A stretch of DNA of 64,000 bases from Clarkia xantiana subsp. parviflora (Eukaryota; Streptophyta; Magnoliopsida; Myrtales; Onagraceae): the NCBI GenBank assembly GCA_036873135.1, contig JAPTYO010000009.1, forward strand, positions 23,519,756 to 23,583,755, in the 5' to 3' direction. This document shows positions 1 through 10,275 of this stretch, one piece after another. Position numbers and translations under genes: made by a program. Under the pieces are notes generated by a model. It was not told the origin of the DNA. It was given only the letters and a program-made list of their open reading frames with translations, and did no database searches. How positions within the stretch are numbered: the stretch's first letter is position 1; every line of letters starts with the position of its first letter.

Positions 1-39
1 AAGACCTCCTCTTCATGAATGAAGTTGACGACTTAAGTC

Positions 40-50
40 TCGGGGGCAAG
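40..50 (+). promoter_or_regulatory. Polypurine tract of a left-truncated LTR retrotransposon
   Basis: A G-rich run (CGGGGGCAAG) directly abuts the TGTTGGG start of the LTR at 51, the usual place for the plus-strand primer. Bases 1-39 would be the last internal bases of the element, whose body lies outside the window. Confidence 0.6.
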
Positions 51-835
51 TGTTGGGTTACAATTAAAAGGATAGAATAGTACGAAGTCGAGTACGCTTA
101 AAGGCGAGACTAAAAAAAAAATAAGTCGACGACCATTTCTGTTCAGAACGACAAGGCAAAGACAAATGGTCGACGACTATATATGAAGAAGTCGACTTTT
201 GAAGAACGACTAGCAAAATAAGGCGACTAAATCACTCAAGGCTCTCCTATTAAGGTACGAGTCGAGTCGATAGCCAAAACACCAATGAAGAAACATTCCT
301 CTTAAGGAAAGGGACAGGTGGCTACCTGCTCTAACCGCCATGAAGAAACCTTCCTCTTAAGGAAAGGGACAGGTGGCGACCTGCTCTAGCCGCCATGAAG
401 AAACCTTCCTCTTAAGGAAAGGGACAGGTGGCGACCTGCTTTCAGCCGCCAAAGGGAAACCTTCCCAGCTAAGGAAAGATGAGGTGGCGACCTACTTGTC
501 ACCTGCTTAAACCGACTATGGACAGAAACCCTCCCAAGAGGGTAGCCGCCATTTGAAGTCGGTAATCTCTCCCTATAAATAGGGGAATATTATTTGTATT
601 TTACAATCTTGATTCTCATACTTGATAATACTCTTTCTAAATCCATTACTGACTTAAGCTTCAGAGTGGAATCAGGGGCCACCCCCACCCCTTTTCAGGT
701 CCTTGCCTAGCACAAAGCTCCTAAAGGAAACTAAGTACCAGAGAGGTCGAGAAAGATACCTAAAAGAGTTAGCTCCCAGCGAGACCTCGAAGTCCACTAC
801 TAGAAGTTCAAGGCCACGTCATCTTGATCCCAACA
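51..835 (+). repeat. 3' LTR of a plus-strand LTR retrotransposon
   Basis: A 785-bp segment starts with TGTTGGG and ends with its reverse complement CCCAACA, so it has TG...CA ends with 7-bp inverted termini. A TATA box (CCCTATAAATAGGG) lies at 571-584. A ~55-bp direct repeat containing the motif CTCTTAAGGAAAGGGACAGG occurs about three times around 290-450, in the U3 part. A purine tract precedes it, so this is the 3' LTR of an element extending left of the window. It is inserted in the LTR at 836-1243. Family not determined; a diverged relative lies at 57040-57620. Confidence 0.75.
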
Positions 836-1243
836 ACTGTTAACTCCTAAACGAGCACAGTTAACAAGTAATAAAGGGATTAAGCCCTTAGCAAGCATGG
901 AGAATGTTCGTGATATTTTCTAAGTGTCGGATGTGCAAAGTGATGGTCGGGTCGTCACGAGGACAGTTTGGATAACAGTGTTCCAGACATTGCGCACACC
1001 CCTTAGGCGGGGGTATCGCGTGTCGGGGGAATTTCGGGACCTCCGAGGTTGTACGGGAGGTCCAACCCCGGAGATTTGGAGTCGGACCCGGCGAAGCATC
1101 CGGGCGGGCGTTTTTCCCTCGTTCGGACCACTTTTCGGCGGGTGACGTGCTCGGGTCAAAGTTTCGATTTACAATCTTTCACGGGGTAATTAAAATAATA
1201 CAATCCGAATGAAATCGGGTCTAAATTGAGCGTATATCTATCA
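836..1243 (-). repeat. Truncated 3' LTR of the LARD-like element
   Basis: This segment aligns along its length with about 9014-9496, sharing for example GTTAACTCCTAAACGAGC near its left end and AATACAATCCGAATGAAA near its right end. The rest of this LTR copy should lie left of the window, beyond the retrotransposon whose LTR ends at 835. It lacks the ~70-bp hairpin segment that the right copy carries near 9260-9340. Confidence 0.75.
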
Positions 1244-4080
1244 CATGCCCCCGAATCAACCAATGGCTTAACCTTTGATTGACTCTATTTTACGATAGGA
1301 TAACGCGTTCAATTCAAGCCCCCGATTTTACCTCTTGATGAGTCCGTCGTGTGTCCATAATTGGACTGCCGTGTCTTATCCTCATTTCTCGAGAAAAATT
1401 TAAACATTAGCAGAGACATGTATACATTTTGACATGTATGCAGGAGATGCGGGCATGTCGAAAATCATGTTTTTCTATCTCTATGTCTAAAAACACGAGT
1501 TAGGAAAAGCGAATAAAGAAATCATGATTGTAGATAAAGGAAAATATAACTCATGTCGGCGTGTACGTACGAAGTGATTCTATATGCAAGAAACACATTA
1601 ATCATGTATGGAAAATTTCTAAGTATGGGATGGGTGATAAATAATCATGGAAAAATGGGTGTAAAAATGATATATCATGGACATGAACGTGTGTATTAGC
1701 ATATATGCCAGTAAAAACACAAGTGCGGGATCAGATGTAAACGTGTTGCTACCGTAGGTATGAATGTGCGAGCGTCAAGTGCGCGCGTGTGCGAGCGTCG
1801 GGGTTACCAACGTAATGCAGTCATATACATGTGTATGAGTGTATTGAGTGTGTACATGGATGTGAGCATGAATACATGGCAATTATAAATGTCTAAGTGT
1901 TGAACATATGCGAACGTGAGAAGGTGTGTGCTAACATGCATATGGACACAAGCATGGATATAGACGCGAGTGCTGGAATGCAAGCATAAACATGTTGTAA
2001 CCATAAGTGTGGATAGATGCATTGATTCCTTCGTAGATGTAAATCATAGATATGAATGTAAGTGAAAGGGTGAAAGTATGGACTCCCTTTTTATCCAAGA
2101 GTGTGGATTCCATGGCTCGACGGGGCGCAGTATTCTGCCTGCCCTTTTTAACCTTGGCTTTTGACAGGTGTGACGTTTTCTTTCATTTGTTGGAGCGTGT
2201 GCATGGTTCTTGAACCTTTCCCTGCGATTCATTTTATATAGACATGGGAGTGAAGATACTTACAAACTTTCTTCTTGCCCTTTATGCGAAAGGGGTCTAT
2301 TGACACGTGTTGAGGGTTGTCCCTCCATTCGGATGTGTCGGAGCATTGCTCCTCGTACTTCGATCGTGGGATCTTTTGGACGATAGTTTCTCTTTCATGA
2401 TTCAGCGTTGAGGTTGCCCCCGGAGTAGACATGTCATGTACTTCTATGAGAAGGAGTCGACCTTGGTGTCGGTCGTATTTTGTGACCTACATATGTATAG
2501 TTTCCTGTGCATGGAGTTGCCCCCGTAGCGGGCGTGTTTACATTTCGGGTGTGGGGTGTTAGTCCTTTTTCCAAATATCGTTTTTTGACTTGCATGTATC
2601 ATGTCGCCCATCGTGGCGGGTCTGCTCGTTATCTTGAATGCAGTGCATTGTTCTTAGTGTTGGCTACACTTATAGCTTATTCACGCAGGGTTGTCTTTGT
2701 GACGGGCATACTTGAACTCTAGACGTGAGGTGTTGTGCCTCATGTCAGTACGTTGATGCGCACGTGTGTTGTGCTGTGCCTGTTATACTTAACTTCTGAA
2801 AGTGAGTTGTACTCGTTGTGCTGACATGTCCACGCGAGTGCACTGCACTGCCCCCGTAGCGTTTATACTTATCTTCTGAAAGTGAGGTACTAAACCCCAT
2901 GTTGATGTGTCAATGCGTGTGTACATTGCGCTGCTCTTGTAGTTGGCATGCCTTGCGTATGTCTCTCGATTGACTTACATAAGGGGATGGATATGAGTGC
3001 ATATTCACTTCTTGGTTGGAGAGAGGAGTATGATTTCTTCCGATCAGAAAGAAAGTACCCCTTGCGGTGGCTCAGTTTGGAAAGCGTTTGTTCAACCTGT
3101 TGCGAGCCCCGAGGTTGATTGATATCACCCTTTGGTCGGGTGTACACTGCAGTTGAAAGTCTATCCATGCCAAAGGGCATGTGATCACGTTTTTTATTCA
3201 GGCCGTCTCCTCCTTTTTAGCGGGGGGTCGTGGAAGAGTTTTCTTTGCATGACTTCAAGTCTTCTGATTTTGAGTGGGTTGAGGTGCCTTGTTATTCGTT
3301 TGTGATCTTGAGTCGTTCGTCGTTCCTTTCTAAGTCATGGGGAATGAGATTGATTCCTTGCTTTCTTTGTTGTGTTGATCCTCCTCAGGGGTTCTCTCCC
3401 CCCTCTAGGGATCAATCTCTTTCCAGATTTTATCTTCATTCTTATGAGACACTTGATTGATTTTGTGTCGTAGCATTATGGTTTATTGCGTTCGACCATA
3501 TTCTTATGTCGGTATTTTGAACTTGTCTCTTTGTTTCCGGAGCAGGTGTCCCCGAGTTGGCTTGTGGGTTGTTATGATTTGTTGCGACTCTGACAGTCTA
3601 TCATTGTTTGCTGACCTCCTTATATATTTTGTCTGTTTCATCTTCGTGTAGGTTTGACGACTTTGAAGGCGTCTTTGGCATATCTATGAGGTCATGTGAT
3701 TAACCCTTGCATTGTAGTTCTTGCTTTTGGTGATGGGTGTATTCATCGCCTTTCATTGAGGTTCTTTTCTTTTGCCATGGTCCTCATTAAGGTAGCAAAT
3801 TTCTGCTTGAAAGTTTGGTGGAGATTGCTCTCGAGTTAGCCTCTACTAGTATCAGAGTTGTGATCGTTGTGGGGATCATTTCTTTATGTGCCCCCGAAAG
3901 GGCTTGCCATAATTCTTCATTTTATGGTTGGTTTCGCGGAATAGAGAGGTTGTCTTCATAAAGAGGACGCCTCTTACCTTGCATCATTCAGGAAAGTTGA
4001 AATATAAGTGCAGACCTTTGATGAGTGTATGAAGGGTATTGATTCTCCCTTTGTCTTGGATGTAGGTTAGATGTAGGCTC
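1244..4080. other. LARD interior without recognisable genes
   Basis: Moderately GC-poor sequence rich in GTGTG and ATGTG runs (for example 1760-2060). ORFs in all frames are short and overlap each other, which is what low-complexity DNA gives. No conserved domain was recognised and no RNA gene was seen. Confidence 0.5.
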
Positions 4081-4108
4081 TTTAGCATCTTCGTAATGTA
4101 TGTACTTG

Positions 4109-4352
4109 ATAGCCATTTCATGATGTGTGGACATGATAGCCACTTCTCGGTGTGTGGACATTATAGTCACTTCGCGATGTGTGGACATGATAGTCATTTC
4201 GTAGTGTTTGGACATGTTAGCCATTTCGCTGTGTTTGGACATGATAGCCACTTCGCAATGTGTGGATAAGATAGCCACTTCGCAGTGTGTGGACATGATA
4301 GCCACTTCGCAATGTGTGGACATGATAGCCACTATGCGATGTATGGAGTTGT
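4109..4352. repeat. 27-bp tandem repeat (minisatellite), about nine units
   Basis: Units of the type TGTGTGGACATGATAGCCAC plus 7 further bases repeat with a strict 27-bp period. Because 27 is a multiple of three, the minus strand stays open through the array and reads as a 9-residue repeat of the type MSTHCEVAI (ORF 3988-4332); the plus strand is also open in one frame. No protein family is recognised, so the open frame is probably a by-product of the period. Confidence 0.9.
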
Positions 4353-4719
4353 GTTTTTGCCTTATGTACTTATTGGCAAACCTGTCATGAATGTTTTAAC
4401 ATTATGTTCTTATATCATGAGTAGTGTTTCATACCTTCGTTGCTATAGTTGCATTTTGTTTAGGCTATGCTTGTCGGGTTTTTTCCCCGTGTCTCATCTT
4501 GTCGGATGTTGTATCCTTTATGCTTTTGGGATGTCCCCTTCATGAGTTGTGCTTACAATGTTCAAGGGTGATTCTTGTCGAAAGTCGTGCCTATCGCCGT
4601 GTTTCTTCTCTTTTGTCGGACTGTCCTTTCATTACTCCACTTGATTTTTTTTCATGCCTGCATTGTCATCATAACCATACTTGCATTTCTTATGTAACCT
4701 TACTTGTATAAAAGAAGGT

Positions 4720-6232
4720 CTTTTCAAAATACGTTCTTGGGAACGTTGTAAATTTTTCCTTAGGATACGCTCCTATAGGCGTCGAGTGTGTGCGCAGGAT
4801 ATGCTCCTGAGTGTGCTTAAAATTTCTTATGAGGTAATCTTTTAAAAATGATCGTGTGATCACAAGATACGCTCTTGGGGGCGTCGAAATCTGTTCACAG
4901 GATTGGCTCCTGGATGGCACAGTTCACAGGATAGGCTCCTGGATGGTGCAGAATGTGATCGCAAGATACGCTCTTGGGGGTGATGGATATACGCCCAATT
5001 GGAACCTGTTTTAATTCGGACTGTCTTACTTTGATTACCCCATTTACGATTGTAAATCAAAACTTCGACCCGAACACTTCGCCTAAAACGCTAACGGTCC
5101 GAACGAGGTAAAATTACTCGCCCGGACCCGACCATCGACCTCAGCTAGGTGAGATCGGGTGACCTCCCCCGATCTCTCCTAGGGGAGATCAGGTGGGCTG
5201 ACCCGATCTCCCCTAGGGGAGACCGGGTTGGCTCACCCAACCCCTCTTAGGAAGGGGTTGGGCAAATCCACCCGGTGTCAGGCCTCGGGGGTCTGATTTT
5301 CTGTCAGACCCAAGGGTCCTGACCTTTTTTCCACTCGTCCCACACTTAGATAATTTCGCCTACCTCTCCATGCTTTAAGGGTCTAATCGCACGGTTATGA
5401 GTTAATTAAATAAGCTTAAGGGATTAACGATGTCATTAAGCCACCTTAATCCCCCCGAAGCCTATAAATACTGCTCGTGTCCTATTTATTTCCAACACGT
5501 TGATTATTTACTAGCTCTTGCTCTGCTTTCTCTCTAGTTTGTCTCTCTAGAAACTTTAGACTGACTTAGGCATTGGAGAGGGTTCACCAAGCACCACCCC
5601 CCCCCCGTGCTTGGTACTGCCCCTATTGCAGGTCGGTCAGAAGGAAGAAGTCAGAAGAAGAGAATGATACAGATCAAACCATCAAGCGAATAGAGCATCA
5701 GATCAACTTATCTACCCGTGAGGAGTGACACTTGGACCGACAACCCGTTGACCCAAGTGACGCGACTTAACAGGGGGTGTCGAAAACTGTTCGCAGGATT
5801 GGCTCCTGGATGGCACAGTTCACATGATTGGCTCCCGGATGGCACATAATGTGATCGTAGTATATGAACTGCTTTCAAGATACGCTCTTGTGGTCGTCGA
5901 CAGTTTTTCGCAGGATAGGCTCCTGGATGGCACAGAATGTGGTCGTAGTATAGAACTACTCTCAAGATACGCTCTTGGGGGCGTCAAAAAATGTTCGCAG
6001 GATTGGCTCATGGATGGCACATATCGCAGGATTGGCTCCTGGAAGGCACAGAATGTATGCGCAGTGTATAAACTGCTCTCAAGATACGCTCTTGGGGGTG
6101 TCGAAAACTGTTCTCAGGATTGGCTCCTGGAAGGCACAAAATGTGGTCATAGAATAGAACTACTCTCAAGATACGCTCCTGGGGGCGTCGAAACTGTTCG
6201 CAGGATTGGCTCCTGGAGGGCACTGAATGTAA
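4720..6232. repeat. ~90-bp minisatellite, split by a solo LTR
   Basis: Units contain CAAGATACGCTCTTGGGGG, then a GTCGAAA-CTGTT segment, then CAGGATTGGCTCCTGGATGG, then a GAATGT-GTAGTATA spacer; the period is about 88-92 bp with some internal half-unit duplications. Copies occur at about 4720-4980 and 5773-6232. The two blocks were one array before the 792-bp LTR at 4981-5772 inserted. Arrays of this kind are known from hypervariable non-coding regions of plant LTR retrotransposons. Confidence 0.85.
4981..5772 (+). mobile_element. Solo LTR (gypsy-like family) with 5-bp TSD
   Basis: It begins TGATGGATATACGCCC and ends CGCGACTTAACA, matching the start and end of the LTR at 62873-63535. The flanks are GGGGG at 4976-4980 and GGGGG at 5773-5777, a 5-bp duplication inside a minisatellite unit that otherwise reads straight across. 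A TATA box (CCTATAAATAC) is at about 5461-5471. The U3 part at 5150-5250 carries stacked perfect palindromes such as GATCTCCCCTAGGGGAGATC. A C-run lies near 5599-5608. Confidence 0.85.
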
Positions 6233-6239
6233 CCTTTAC

Positions 6240-8387
6240 CTGATGTTATTTTCTAGGTATGGTGCGTCTTTGATACGTCGTCTGAATCTTTTCTTGAGTT
6301 TTCTTTCTTTGATATTGCATGTTACTTAGGCTTTTCCTGAATGTGGGAGATCACCTTTCGAGGGCGATGCTTGTATGTTCCAACTTAGAACGAGTCCGTA
6401 CAGGGAGTTGGGGTTGTTCCCCTCTTATGTGACTTATTCTAAGAGGAGTGGTATTGTGTGTTCTTGTTATCTGTTGCTTCTAATCTCCACTTATATATTT
6501 AGGTGGAGTACCAAGAACTTGTTCATTTGGTGCCCCCGAGTTGCTTGGTGGTCACACCGTCTTTCATATCTGGCCGTTGAAGGCCCCTTGTTCATTTCCT
6601 TGGTTAGGTACCTCTTATGATTGGGGCTCCCTATTCTTGTGTTTTATTAAATATGTCTGTTTGCTTGGGTGCGATGGGTGTCCCTTGCAGGGCTTACTCT
6701 TTCTCATTCTTTTCTGCTTCAATCATAATCATGGTTTGAGTCATACACTTGTTGGGTGTATCTCTTGGAGTTGGGAGGGGAGCTTTTGCTTTTGGGTTGG
6801 TGCTATTTCCGTTCCCTATATTTCATGTGTCCTCAATTTTTCTTCATTGGTTATGCCTTCTTGACGGGTGATTACTCTTGCTTTAGCTTCTTTCAACATT
6901 TAGGTAGGATGTTGGTTCTTACGTTTCTATGCTTCCCCTATTGATATGAGAGTTGGCACATTGTACTCGTATTTCTGATATATGTGCTATCAAAGTTTCG
7001 AGTGTTTCCCTTGGTGACTGTCACATGGTAGTGCCCGTATTCGAGAAGACTTGTAGATTATTTCTCCCTCTTCTTTGTGCTTTCGAGTCGGGAAGCTCGC
7101 TCATACGATAGTTTCTTGACTTGTTTATCTTGAATATGTGTTTCAGACTGATGAGTATGATCAGTGCACCTTGTGTCTGATCGGGCTGTAACAATTTTCT
7201 TGATGTGTTGTGGAACTTGGTGTGCTTCTCTTTTACTTTTTCCTTAGAGAATTTTCGAATGCTTTTATGGAGTGTAACCTTGTTCATGTTCCTCCCTTCT
7301 CCAATCTTGATTGTAATCCCTCCTTAAATTAGGACTTGAATATAGAAATGATGTTTCCCTTTAAGTTTGCCGGTGTTGTCTCGTGATTTTTCGGGGGTTT
7401 GCCCCCCATGTTGACTGTGTATTATAGGCTAACTTCATTAGAAGTTGTGCTTGTATTGCGGACGTACCTGTAGTTGAGAGATATTGAATTGACGGGTTCC
7501 CCCCCCCCCCTTTCTTTTGTTGTAACATTCTTTTCTGGCAGTTATGTAAGATCTCATAGGTCGGGTGGTGTTCCTCTATGGATTGCTTAGGCCATTTGAC
7601 ACTGATGTGTTTTTTGCCTTGGTTTGCTTCTTCATTGTTTCGGTAGGTGGGGTTTAAGTTTCTCCTTCCTTTGTTGCTAGTTATCATGTATGCTTCGCTG
7701 TGGCGTTGGGACGCCATTTGAATGGTGCCCCCACTTGTTATTACTTTGTAGAATTTCTTCAATGGGATGTTAAGCACATTTTTCTTCTTTCTCAGGAGCG
7801 AAACTCTAAAATTGAACATCTTTTTCGAGGTTATGTCCCTAAATATACCTCTTGGAAGTGTGTGTTTGTCTCTTGAGATGTTTCCTGAAGGAGGGTAGAT
7901 CAAATTGGTGGTCTTGTTCAAAAATGACGGACCAAGTTGTTAAGTAGGGTTGGCGGATCCAAACAGTGATGTCGTGTATCAGATGTGTACGTCCGATCAA
8001 GACGACTGTTATGAGTCAGACTCAGAGGTCCACATACTGCTTCTCGGGATGTTTCTTTCCATACATTCTTGGGATTCCAGATATCTCTGTTGTTTATTCC
8101 GCCCAACGTGAGCGTCTTTGTTTTTCTCTTGGCAATTAGGTGTGAGGAGTTGTCATAACGCCTTCTTTGTAATGCATAGTTTTTGTTTTTACTATTTTCT
8201 AGTTCGAATCGCCCTTTGTTGTGTAATCCGGAAAGGCGATGGTGCTGACGGTATGTTTAGCGTTATCTGTTATGCGTGTGTATCCTGCTTGTAGGAAGTT
8301 ACTCTTGCGAAACCAGGCCTTAGATAGTTTATCGAAGCATTTTGCGACTCCATAGGTGGCCGCCGACAAACTTTCTGACAGTCTCGG
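6240..8387. other. LARD interior next to the 5' LTR, no recognisable genes
   Basis: T-rich on the plus strand. The longest open frames (for example minus-strand 7361-7921, 186 codons) have no recognisable domain and atypical composition. A C-run sits at about 7500-7511. The segment just inside the LTR at 8388 does not read as a tRNA-complementary primer-binding site. Nothing else was seen. Confidence 0.5.
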
Positions 8388-9496
8388 TGTTAAGACGTGT
8401 GTATCGGGTTGACGGGATGTCGATCCGAATAACAATCTTACGGGTGAAATTCCTTCCTTCGCGATCTGATTCCTTCGAAATGCTTGTCGGGTTCGACCAC
8501 TGACGTCGGATCCATCGTGATATTGGGTAGCATGTACCTCTGATTGTCGTATTTCAAAGTGTCGGATTGTCGGAACGTCGGACTGTCAGATTTTTGGACT
8601 GTCGGAGTGTCGAATCGTTGGACTGTTGGACTGTCAGACCATCAAAGTGTCGGAGGTTTGCAAGCCCTTAAAATGGCTAAGTGTCTGGATGTCCGTCTAT
8701 GTAGTTGTTCACACATCCCGTCGTTCGTATGTCAGATCAGATTGTTGAGACTTCCAAGCGTCGGGACATCAGTCCTATGCAGTCTGCGCGCGCTCCGCCT
8801 AACTCCTGCAAAAGGGGCAATATCGTGACCACCGAGGAGGGGGGGGGGGTAGTACTCGATGAACCCTCTCCGATACCTAAATTAGTACATCGTTCTAGAG
8901 AGATAAAGTAGAGAGAAGTCAGAGCATAAATATTTCAAGTCACATCAACTTAATAAATGAATAGGGGTGGAGTTCTATATATAGGCTCAGAGGAGATTAA
9001 GGCGGTTAATGACACCGTTAACTCCTAAACGAGCACAGTTAACACGTAATAAAAGGATTCAGCCCTTAGCAAGCATGGAGAAAGTTCTTGATATTTTCTA
9101 AGTGTCGGACGTGCAAAGTGATGGTCGGTTCGTCACGAGGGACGGTTTGGATAACAGTGTTCCGGACATTGTGCACACCCCTTAGGCGGGGGTATCGCGT
9201 GTCGAGGGAATGCCGAGACCTCTGAGATTGGACGGGAGGTCCAACCCCGGAGATTTGGAGATGGACCAGCTAGGTCCGATTTCTCCTAAGGGAGAGATCG
9301 GACTAGCTGGGTCCGATCTCTTCCTTGGGAGAAATCGGACCCGACGAAGCATCCGGGCGGGCGCTTTTTCCTCGTTCGGACCATTTTTCGGCGGTTGATG
9401 TGCTCGGGTCAAAGTATCGATTTACAATCATTCACGGGGTAATTAAAATAATACAATCCGAATGAAAACGGGTCTAAATTGAGTGTATATCTATCA
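8388..9496 (-). repeat. 5' LTR of the LARD-like element
   Basis: On the minus strand it begins TGATAGATATACACTC and ends ACACACGTCTTAACA, like the LTR at 62873-63535 (ending ACACACGACTTAACA). A TATA box (CTATATATAG) is at about 8976-8985. The R/U5 part contains the GGTATCGGAGAGGGTTCATCGAG-type segment shared with the related LTRs. At 1109 bp it is longer than its relatives, partly because of degenerate ~10-bp repeats near its U5 end. Confidence 0.8.
8553..8662. repeat. Degenerate ~10-bp tandem repeat (GTCGGANTGT type)
   Basis: Short blocks such as GTCGGATT, GTCGGAAC, GTCGGACT and GTCAGATT follow each other about ten times inside the LTR. This accounts for most of its extra length relative to the family members at 4981 and 62873. 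Confidence 0.75.
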
Positions 9497-10275
9497 CTCG
9501 GGTTCGACGGAAACCAACTTACGCAGTGGTGGTTTTAAAAAAAAGAATAATTTGATTTTTTACATCTTATTCATATTTCATATTTAACAAAATAAATTAT
9601 ATATATTTTTTTTCAATTCAGAATTTCTATAGTTATTTCTAGTTTCCTATTCTATTTCATTTCGAAACATGTTAAAACCACAAACCTCCTACAACAAAGG
9701 TTTTGGGTATTGGAGGACAGAAGTAAAAAAAATGAAGTAAGATTGAGGCTGCTTTATAAGTTGGAAGTTGGGTTAAAGAGAAAGTGCAGGCAAAAAGCAA
9801 ATAATAAGACGAAAGTGTTCCTTCTTTTTCTCACGTTACTCGCAAACACTCTGAAACAGCAAAAGGGAGGCCGCTCTCAACCTCCGTATCTGAAGCTACC
9901 GTTTACAATTACTCCTCTGCATAAATCCCAACTCTCCTCAATTCGCAATTGTTTCCACTTCTTATAATCAATCTGCAGTTTGAGGTACGTCTTCGAGTTT
10001 TCTATATATTTGTGTATAATTCTCAATCTGCAAATCACAGTGTAGATTCGCAGTTCAATTATCTGCTTTACTGATTGAAATGGGTGTTCCTGAACCTGAA
10101 TTTCGAGCAAGCAACGCAGACGATCGCGATTTCTGTTATTCTGTCACTGGAAGTGTAACTGTATCACAATGTTTTCGGTTTATAAGTGCAATTGCTTATC
10201 CTTGAAAACCGAACTTGTTTGAGTGATTTGGAATGTGACCGACTTGATGGATTCTTTTTGTATCATTTAGCGATA
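9497..10275 (+). promoter_or_regulatory. Promoter, 5' UTR and 5'-UTR intron of the OTUB gene
   Basis: Between the LTR edge and the OTUB start codon there is AT-rich promoter-like DNA, then a pyrimidine-rich leader (about 9850-9984). A leader intron is likely at 9985-10270: donor GAG/GTACGT, T-rich tract, acceptor CATTTAG. The acceptor lies 5 nt before the ATG at 10276. A longer in-frame start at 10186 would lie within this intron and is disfavoured. Transcription start not determined. Confidence 0.55.

Larger units (their letters stand above)
836..9496 (-). mobile_element. Large non-coding LTR retrotransposon (LARD-like), minus strand
   Basis: Two direct repeats in the same orientation bound this unit: 8388-9496 (complete LTR) and 836-1243 (its homologue, cut at 836 by the insertion of another element). 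Reading the minus strand, the LTR begins TGATAGATATAC. The bases just inside the left copy read ATTCGGGGGCATG, a good polypurine tract. The ~7.1-kb interior has no gag, protease, RT or integrase that I can recognise on either strand; its longest ORF is about 186 codons and looks random. That fits a large retrotransposon derivative mobilised in trans. The LTRs resemble those at 4981-5772 and 62873-63535. No clear primer-binding site is visible next to 8388, so loss or recombination there is possible. Confidence 0.65.

Noticed and set aside
1804..3651. Many overlapping ORFs of 60-96 codons on both strands
   Set aside because: They arise from GT-rich low-complexity DNA, overlap each other and show no conserved motif.
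4109..6232. CRISPR-like array
   Set aside because: Tandem units without unique spacers, in a plant retrotransposon; a minisatellite.
7361..7921. 186-codon minus-strand ORF
   Set aside because: No domain or family motif, atypical composition, and it sits in the non-coding interior of a LARD-like element.
10186..10275. Upstream in-frame start extending the OTUB protein by 30 residues
   Set aside because: It lies within the likely 5'-UTR intron (9985-10270), and the extension is unlike the family N-terminus.
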